Positions 31,855-36,564 of a DNA stretch of 36,564 bases are shown here, piece by piece. Under the pieces are notes generated by a model. The model was not told the origin of the DNA and ran no database searches. It saw only the letters and a list, made by a program, of their open reading frames with translations. The stretch lies in assembly GCA_022801715.1 (NCBI GenBank), contig JAAWSV010000024.1, positions 1 through 36,564 of the forward strand, given 5' to 3'. Both the position numbers and the translations under genes were made by a program. This stretch comes from Oscillospiraceae bacterium. Its GTDB lineage: Bacteria > Bacillota > Clostridia > Oscillospirales > Oscillospiraceae. Position 1 is the stretch's first letter. The number at the start of each line of letters is the position of its first letter.

Positions 31855-32643
31855 ATGGTGGAGCGCAATCCCATGTTGGAGAAGATGCGGAGGGGGGAGC
31901 CGGTTTTAGGCTGTCAGGTGCGCAGCCGCTCCCCGCTGGTGGCGGAGCTGCTGGCCTACAGCGGCCTGGACTATGTGTTCATTGAGGGGGAGCACTTTGT
32001 ACATAACATTGAGACCGTAGAGAACCAGATCCGGGCCATCCAGTTGGGTGGCGCGGTGCCTGTTGTGCGCATCCCCAGCCATGAGGACGGGCTGATCCTT
32101 CAGGTGCTGGAGGCCGGCGTGATGGGGGTGATCTTCCCCCACATCGACAATAGGGAGCAGGCGGAGCACGCGGTCCGTCAGGTGAAGTACAGCCCCTTGG
32201 GGGAGCGCGGCTTCGGCGACGGCGCGCGGGCGTCAAAATTCGGCTTTATCCCCACGGCGGCCTATATAGAGCATGTCAATCAAAACGTCATGGTGATCGG
32301 CATGGTGGAGAGCCGGGAGGGCCTTCGGAACTTAGATGACATTTTGCAGTCCGGAATAGACGTGCTGCGGATCGGCGCGAAGGATTTGTCCATGGATATG
32401 GGATACGGCGGGATGGTGACGGCGGAGGTCCGCGAGGCCATAGAGGCGGCCTGCCGTAAAATCCGGGACTCCCACGTCATTCTGGGGGACGCCGGACTTG
32501 GGGGGCTGCGCTCCTTGGAGGAGTTCCGGCAGGTCCGGGCCTTGGGGTGCCGGATGTTTACCATCGGATCGGACATGGCCGTGCTGAAGCAGGGCGTGGA
32601 GGGAAAACATAGGGCCTTTGAGGAATGGAAGGCCGCGCAATAA
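31855..32643 (+). CDS. HpcH/HpaI-type aldolase
   Basis: A 262-residue class II aldolase. Members cleave 4-hydroxy-2-oxoacids to pyruvate (or oxaloacetate) and an aldehyde using a divalent metal. Motifs are VFIEGEHFVHNIE, VVRIPSHEDGLILQVLEAGVMGVIFPHI, MVESREGLRNLDDIL (metal Glu) and VLRIGAKDLSMDMGYGG (metal Asp). Two usual positions differ: the catalytic DxEH-type motif has Glu for Asp (EGEH), and the GPADLS motif reads GAKDLS. Both suggest an altered substrate or chemistry. The start has GGGG and AGG just ahead, 22 bases after the amidohydrolase stop. Confidence 0.88.
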   Translation: MVERNPMLEKMRRGEPVLGCQVRSRSPLVAELLAYSGLDYVFIEGEHFVHNIETVENQIRAIQLGGAVPVVRIPSHEDGLILQVLEAGVMGVIFPHIDNREQAEHAVRQVKYSPLGERGFGDGARASKFGFIPTAAYIEHVNQNVMVIGMVESREGLRNLDDILQSGIDVLRIGAKDLSMDMGYGGMVTAEVREAIEAACRKIRDSHVILGDAGLGGLRSLEEFRQVRALGCRMFTIGSDMAVLKQGVEGKHRAFEEWKAAQ

Positions 32644-32674
32644 GAGCAAAACAATGAAACAGGAGGTGGTTGTA

Positions 32675-33625
32675 TTGTGCTATCGTATTTTAGTGACAGA
32701 GCCCATGGCCGAGGACGGACCGGACTGGCTCCGGGCCAACGGCTATGAGGTCAAATATGGCCGCGGCATAGATTGTGAGACGCTGATCGAGGATTTGCAG
32801 GACTGCGACGGCGTGATCCCCCGTTTAGCGGTGATAAGCGACGAGGTGATCTCCCGGTGCCCCAAGCTGAAGGTGGTGGCCCGCCACGGCGCCGGCGTGG
32901 ACACGGTGGACTTGGAGAGCTGCAAAAGACACGGTGTCCGCGTAGTGAACACACGAGGGAGCAACAGCCTTGCTGTGGCGGAGCACGCGGTGATGCTGAT
33001 GCTGGCCTGCGCCAAGACGCTGCACCACATTCAGGCTCTGTACAGCGAGGGGGCGTTCAAAGAGGCGCGAAAAGTGACAAAGGGCGTGGAGCTGAGTGGC
33101 AAGACCTTGGGACTGCTGGGTCTTGGAAACATAGGAAAGCATGTGGCGCGCATTGCCGGTCAGGGGTTTGGTATGAATATCCTGTCCTACGACCCCTACC
33201 AGGACCCCAGCACGCTGCCGGAGGGCATAAGACTGACCGCGGACCGGGACGAGCTCTTTCAGAAGGCGGATTTTGTCAGTCTCCATATGGCGGCCACACC
33301 GGAGACAAAGGGCAGCGTCGGCGCCCGCGAGTTCGCGCTGATGAAGCCAACGGCGTATTTGATCAACACGGCGCGGGGCTCGATTGTCAGGGAGGCGGAG
33401 CTGATCGAGGCCCTCCAGAGGGGGGAGATTGCCGGAGCCGGCTTGGACGCCACCGATCCGGAGCCCGCGTCGCCGGACAGCCCCCTGTTTCAGATGGACA
33501 ATGTCATCATGACGCCCCACTGCGGCGGCAGCACGCTGGAGTCGAAGCGGCGCTCCTCGCTGGGCGCGGCCAAGGGCTGCGACGAAATTTTAAGCGGTAA
33601 AACCCCAACCAGTTTGGTGCTTTAA
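32675..33625 (+). CDS. D-isomer-specific 2-hydroxyacid dehydrogenase
   Basis: A 316-residue NAD(P)-dependent dehydrogenase of the SerA/phosphoglycerate dehydrogenase type. Visible are KVVARHGAGVDTVDLESC and the Rossmann glycines in GKTLGLLGLGNIGKHVAR. The catalytic Arg is in INTARGS, Glu in LDATDPEP (family: DVFexEP) and His in MTPHCGG. Residue Asp in LSYDP, at the end of the cofactor strand, suggests NAD. I choose the TTG at 32675 because AGGAGGTGG lies 6 bases before it; an in-frame ATG at 32654 contains that ribosome site. The C-terminal regulatory domains of SerA are absent. It would oxidise or reduce a 2-hydroxy/2-oxo acid made by the preceding enzymes. Confidence 0.88.
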   Translation: MCYRILVTEPMAEDGPDWLRANGYEVKYGRGIDCETLIEDLQDCDGVIPRLAVISDEVISRCPKLKVVARHGAGVDTVDLESCKRHGVRVVNTRGSNSLAVAEHAVMLMLACAKTLHHIQALYSEGAFKEARKVTKGVELSGKTLGLLGLGNIGKHVARIAGQGFGMNILSYDPYQDPSTLPEGIRLTADRDELFQKADFVSLHMAATPETKGSVGAREFALMKPTAYLINTARGSIVREAELIEALQRGEIAGAGLDATDPEPASPDSPLFQMDNVIMTPHCGGSTLESKRRSSLGAAKGCDEILSGKTPTSLVL

Positions 33626-33686
33626 CCGCCCCCCCATCCCCCTTGCGTTTTCCGCGTAAAATCCTCTGGCTATCCTCCTCACAGTA

Positions 33687-33695
33687 TGCTATACT
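33687..33695 (+). promoter_or_regulatory. Extended -10 promoter of the PLP enzyme gene
   Basis: TGCTATACT is an extended -10 (TGn + TATACT), ~40 bases ahead of the ATG at 33735; no clear -35. The gene can thus be expressed apart from the tct operon. An imperfect hairpin (GCGGT/ACCGC, about 33593-33630) spans the end of the dehydrogenase gene. Confidence 0.5.
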
Positions 33696-33734
33696 ACCCT
33701 TACCCCCCACATAAAACGACTGGAGGATAGGAGA

Positions 33735-34700
33735 ATGAAGGACCTTGCAAACTTTAGCAGAATCCCCTTGGGCGTCCTGCCCACCCCGCTCTACAAGCTG
33801 GAGAACCTGAGCCGGGAGCTGGGGAAAAGCCTCTACATCAAGCGGGACGACATGACCGGCACGGCGCTGGGCGGCAACAAGATCCGCAAGCTGGAATTCC
33901 TTCTGGCGGAGGCCCGGGACCAGGGCGCGGACGTCGTCCTGACGGCGGGCGGCCCCCAGTCCAACCATGCGATGCTCACCGCCGCCAGCGCCGCCCGGCT
34001 GGGCATGAAGGCCATTTTAGTGCTGAAAAAGCGCGGCGTTTTGACCGCGGGGAATGTGATATTGGACCACATCTTCGGCGCGGATGTCCGCTTTGTGGAT
34101 ACCGACTCCTATCGGGATGTCTACGCGGAGATGGAGCGGATCATGGAGGACCTGCGGCAGGAGGGCCATACCCCCTACTTCATCCCCGTAGGCGGTTCGG
34201 TGGCCCTGGGGTGCTTGGGCTATGTCAACTGCATCCAAGAGATCACCCGGCAGGCGGAGGCCCTCCAGGTCTCCTTTGACGCCATCGTCAGCGCCACAGG
34301 CTCCGGCGGCACCTACTCCGGCCTGACCTTGGGGGCGAAGCTGTTCATTCCGGGGACCCGCTCCATAGGCATTGGGGTGTGTGACGACCCCTTTGAGAAG
34401 ATCTCCCTCCGCCTGATGCAGGAGACCGCCGCCCTGCTGGACTGCGAGGTTTCTGCAGGGGAGGAGGACATCCACATCCACTACCAGATCGGCCCCGGCT
34501 ACGCCCAGTCCAGCCCCGAGGGCCGGGAGGCGGTGTACCGTCTGGCCCGCAGCGAGGGGATTCTGGTGGACCCGGTCTACACGGGGAAGGCCTTGGCCGG
34601 TCTGTTTACGCTGATGGAGCAGGGGTACTTTGACGGCATGGAGAACATCCTGTTCCTCCACACCGGCGGCGCTGGGGCCCTGTTCGCGGTGGATCTGTAA
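33735..34700 (+). CDS. PLP enzyme of the D-cysteine desulfhydrase / ACC deaminase family
   Basis: A 321-residue fold-type II PLP enzyme. YIKRDDMTGTALGGNKIRKLEFLL carries the PLP lysine (NKIRK). GGPQSNHAMLTAASAA holds the catalytic Ser/Asn-His motif, SATGSGGTYSGL binds the PLP phosphate, and LFLHTGGAGALF closes the site. Known members deaminate 1-aminocyclopropane-1-carboxylate, release sulfide from D-cysteine (DcyD) or sulfite from L-cysteate (CuyA). The sequence alone does not tell these apart; D-cysteine desulfhydrase is the most common form in gut bacteria. It has its own promoter and terminator, 109 bases after the dehydrogenase stop. TGGAGGATAGGAG precedes the ATG. Confidence 0.87.
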   Translation: MKDLANFSRIPLGVLPTPLYKLENLSRELGKSLYIKRDDMTGTALGGNKIRKLEFLLAEARDQGADVVLTAGGPQSNHAMLTAASAARLGMKAILVLKKRGVLTAGNVILDHIFGADVRFVDTDSYRDVYAEMERIMEDLRQEGHTPYFIPVGGSVALGCLGYVNCIQEITRQAEALQVSFDAIVSATGSGGTYSGLTLGAKLFIPGTRSIGIGVCDDPFEKISLRLMQETAALLDCEVSAGEEDIHIHYQIGPGYAQSSPEGREAVYRLARSEGILVDPVYTGKALAGLFTLMEQGYFDGMENILFLHTGGAGALFAVDL

Positions 34701-34768
34701 GCGCCTGCGAGAAGCCTCCCGCAGAGCGAAACAGACCAAAGAACACCTCAGCATCCTTCTGACTACAG

Positions 34769-34829
34769 AAAAAGCCCGCTTTTAAGACGCGGCAGGTCTG
34801 ACGCCTGCGCCCTTGAAAGCGGGCCTTTT
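34769..34829 (+). terminator. Terminator of the PLP enzyme gene, branched
   Basis: AAAAGCCCGCTTTTAAG pairs with CTTGAAAGCGGGCCTTTT (a few mismatches) around an inner GCAGG/CCTGC hairpin, ending in TTTT. The symmetric A- and T-runs make it bidirectional between converging genes. Confidence 0.75.
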
Positions 34830-34841
34830 GCTGCCCTCTTC

Positions 34842-36167
34842 TCACCGTATCTTTTTGCGGCGGACGATCAGAACGACTGCCGCTGTCACGGCAAAAAGTC
34901 CCCCGGCAGCCAGAGGAACCCACCCCCTGCCGGCGGCCTCCTCCTCCGGCTCCGGTGTGGGGACAGACGGCTCCGGCGGAGGGAGGGGAGGTACCTCTCG
35001 GCTCTCGACCGCGCCGCAGAGGGTACAGGCTGCCTCCTCCCGCCCAGCCCGCTGGACGGTGGGGGCCAGAGTCTCCGTCCACGCCCCCCACTGGTGCTGG
35101 AAGAGGGTGTAGGCGTCCCGCTGGCTGTACCCGCAGACGCCGCAGGTCCGGGTGGTATAGCCGAAGGTGTCGCAGCCCGCCGGCGTGACGGCCTCGGCAT
35201 AGCTGGGCTCCGCGCAGGTGTGGGGGCGCAGATTCACCGAGTAGTCAAAGACCTCGTTGCGGGTGAAATCGTCCGTGTTGCCCCCGTTTGTGAAGTCCCA
35301 GTTCATGATCTCGCCGATAAACCCGTTGCAGTAGGCCCGGCGGTTGGTATTGTCCTCAAAAAATGTGATCTGCCCGGTGACCGCGTTGTTGGTGATCTCC
35401 CCGTGGAAGTCCAGCCCGGCGGGGTAGAAGATGTACATCCCCACCAGCCCGCCATTGTGCACGTAGCCGTGGTCGGAGTCGTAGCCGTCAATGGCCACGG
35501 TGCAGTCCTTTACATTCAGATGCCCGGCGGCGTAAGCCCCGCCCATAAACTGCTCGTCCCGGGTCTGGGCGTCGGTGTCGGTGCAAATGAGCGTGAAGTC
35601 CCCCTGACAGCTCTCCAGTGTACCGCTTCCATAGCCCACAAAGCCCCCCACGCCGAACATCCGGTCGTGGGCGGTGAGCTCCAGTGTGCCCTGTACCGTG
35701 CAGTTGGTGATCCTGCTGTCCTCCGTGTAGCCGGCAACGGCGCCGATGAAGCAGGGCACGTCGCTGTCCACCGTCACCCGCAGGTTCCACAGCGACAGAT
35801 CATGGACGCTGGCCCCGGTGAGCGTACCAAAGAGACCGGCAAAGGCAGTGTCATAGGTCTTATAGTTGCCGTCGTAGGTGGTAGCCATGGTCTCTCCCAC
35901 CGCTGTGACCTCCAGGTTCAGCAGGGCATGGCCGCCGCCGTCCAACTCCCCGGAGAAGTCCAAGGGCTCCCACGCCCGCCCCGCCATGTCGATGCTTTCC
36001 GTCAGCCGGTAGACGCCGGAGGGGTTCTCCCGCATGGACAAAAGCTCCTCATAGCTGGAGATCTCCACCGCCGGCCCCGCCGGCCCCGCGCCCTTGGCCC
36101 CTCCGGACAGGGAGACCAGCAGGATCAAAACCACCATAAGGGCACGCAGCCGCCGCAATTTCACCAT
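34842..36167 (-). CDS. Cell-surface protein with beta-helix-like repeats and Cys-rich modules
   Basis: A 441-residue exported protein. The signal peptide is KLRRLRALMVVLILLVSLSGG. Residues ~35-300 resemble the GLUG/right-handed beta-helix type: SYEELLSMRENPSGVYRLTESIDMAG, FSGELDGGGHALLNL, FAGLFGTLTGASVHDLSLWN, FIGAVAGYTEDSRITNCTVQG, VGGFVGYGSGTLESC, NGGLVGMY. Two tandem Cys modules follow (CDTFGYTTRTCGVCGYSQRD and AACTLCGAVESREV), common in clostridial surface proteins. A Pro/Glu stalk (PPEPSVPTPEPEEE) leads to a C-terminal TM helix and RRKKIR anchor. It should sit on the cell surface, perhaps binding glycans or host material; there is no catalytic motif I can name. The ATG at 36167 has AAGGGAGC upstream. 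Confidence 0.8.
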   Translation of the reverse strand: MVKLRRLRALMVVLILLVSLSGGAKGAGPAGPAVEISSYEELLSMRENPSGVYRLTESIDMAGRAWEPLDFSGELDGGGHALLNLEVTAVGETMATTYDGNYKTYDTAFAGLFGTLTGASVHDLSLWNLRVTVDSDVPCFIGAVAGYTEDSRITNCTVQGTLELTAHDRMFGVGGFVGYGSGTLESCQGDFTLICTDTDAQTRDEQFMGGAYAAGHLNVKDCTVAIDGYDSDHGYVHNGGLVGMYIFYPAGLDFHGEITNNAVTGQITFFEDNTNRRAYCNGFIGEIMNWDFTNGGNTDDFTRNEVFDYSVNLRPHTCAEPSYAEAVTPAGCDTFGYTTRTCGVCGYSQRDAYTLFQHQWGAWTETLAPTVQRAGREEAACTLCGAVESREVPPLPPPEPSVPTPEPEEEAAGRGWVPLAAGGLFAVTAAVVLIVRRKKIR

Positions 36168-36243
36168 AAAACCGCTCCCTTCCCCCAACCGGCCCCAGAT
36201 AGGGCGCCGGTAATCATCAAACACAGATAGGTTCTAAACCCAT

Positions 36244-36252
36244 AGTATAACA
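36244..36252 (-). promoter_or_regulatory. Extended -10 promoter of the surface protein gene
   Basis: The minus strand reads TGTTATACT, an extended -10, ~77 bases ahead of the ATG at 36167. The -35 is weak (TTTCCA). Confidence 0.45.
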
Positions 36253-36374
36253 AATATCAGGGAGAATGGAAAGAGCCGGCGCAAAAAATTTTTCCGCAGA
36301 GCCACATTGTGATATGTGACAAAAATGAAGACGATTATTTGGAGGACTCCCGTCTGGTATACACAAAATACATC

Positions 36375-36402
36375 TTGATAATTTCGGGAAAAATGGTAAA
36401 CT
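36375..36402 (+). promoter_or_regulatory. Promoter of gdhA
   Basis: TTGATA (36375-36380), 16 bases, TAAACT (36397-36402), about 84 bases ahead of the ATG. Further upstream, CACAT/ATGTG (36303-36318) is a small dyad that might bind a regulator. The rest of 36253-36485 shows no gene. Confidence 0.5.
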
Positions 36403-36485
36403 AATCAATAGATGGAGAAATCAACTGATTTCCGAAAATCTCAAATAGTACCATTAGGAATAACAACAGGAGGAACGAGGAAGTT

Positions 36486-36564
36486 ATGAATGCGTATGTG
36501 CAGAGCGTGATCGAGAATGTGAGGAAGAAGCACGGGAATGAGCCTGAGTTTGTGCAGACGGTGG
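36486..36564 (+). CDS. gdhA: NADP-type glutamate dehydrogenase, N-terminus only
   Basis: The frame runs off the right edge after 26 codons. It reads MNAYVQSVIENVRKKHG, then NEPEFVQTV, which fits the N-terminus of hexameric bacterial glutamate dehydrogenases (family: Y----i--v--rn--epEF-QaV-EV). The start has AGGAGG plus GAGGAAG upstream. The enzyme interconverts glutamate with 2-oxoglutarate and ammonia. The assignment rests on this short stretch only. Confidence 0.75.
   Translation, partial: MNAYVQSVIENVRKKHGNEPEFVQTV

Overview
The window reads as chromosomal DNA from a GC-rich, spore-lineage member of the Clostridia, most likely the Oscillospiraceae (inference). Supporting signs are Gram-positive lipoprotein signals (lipobox then a short linker), strong AGGAGG-type ribosome sites, sigma-A-like promoters, a CotH spore-coat kinase fragment, a DUF4317 gene, YesM/YesN-type two-component genes and a small clostridial-type peptide deformylase. 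No rRNA, tRNA, CRISPR array or intact transposon was recognised.

Layout. (1) 1-6732, sugar sensing. The left edge is a chimeric junction: a CotH kinase fragment runs head-on into a sugar-binding lipoprotein gene that has lost its C-terminus. A GntR/LacI-type regulator is divergent from that gene. A minus-strand operon then encodes a YesN-type response regulator, a YesM-type histidine kinase and a second sugar-binding lipoprotein, with 4-base overlaps and no ABC transporter; it looks like a three-component sugar sensor. (2) 6733-11744, a decayed, more AT-rich zone. It holds a structured RNA with a very good promoter (6S-like), an RCC1-repeat relic, a peptide-binding lipoprotein pseudogene, an intact MFS transporter, an aminotransferase tail fossil, a 17-bp perfect hairpin and a small coiled-coil protein. 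(3) 11745-17465, a nucleoside uptake operon: BMP-type lipoprotein, double ATPase, two permeases and uridine phosphorylase. (4) 17802-23476, a three-gene phosphorelay: a stand-alone receiver, a membrane hybrid kinase with a C-terminal HPt domain, and a membrane hybrid kinase fused to a DegV (fatty-acid-binding) domain. (5) 23597-26161, yaaA and def on the minus strand and a DUF4317 gene on the plus strand. (6) 26269-33625, a LysR regulator divergent from tctC-tctB-tctA, followed by an amidohydrolase, an HpcH/HpaI aldolase and a D-2-hydroxyacid dehydrogenase, a coherent uptake-and-breakdown operon for an unidentified organic acid. (7) 33735-36564, a PLP enzyme of the D-cysteine desulfhydrase/ACC deaminase family, a cell-surface protein, and the start of a glutamate dehydrogenase gene.

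The strongest candidate for a previously undescribed system is the phosphorelay with the kinase-receiver-DegV fusion, which by architecture could couple fatty-acid binding to phosphotransfer. Next is the TctCBA-amidohydrolase-aldolase-dehydrogenase operon. All functional statements rest on reading motifs by eye; no database search was run.
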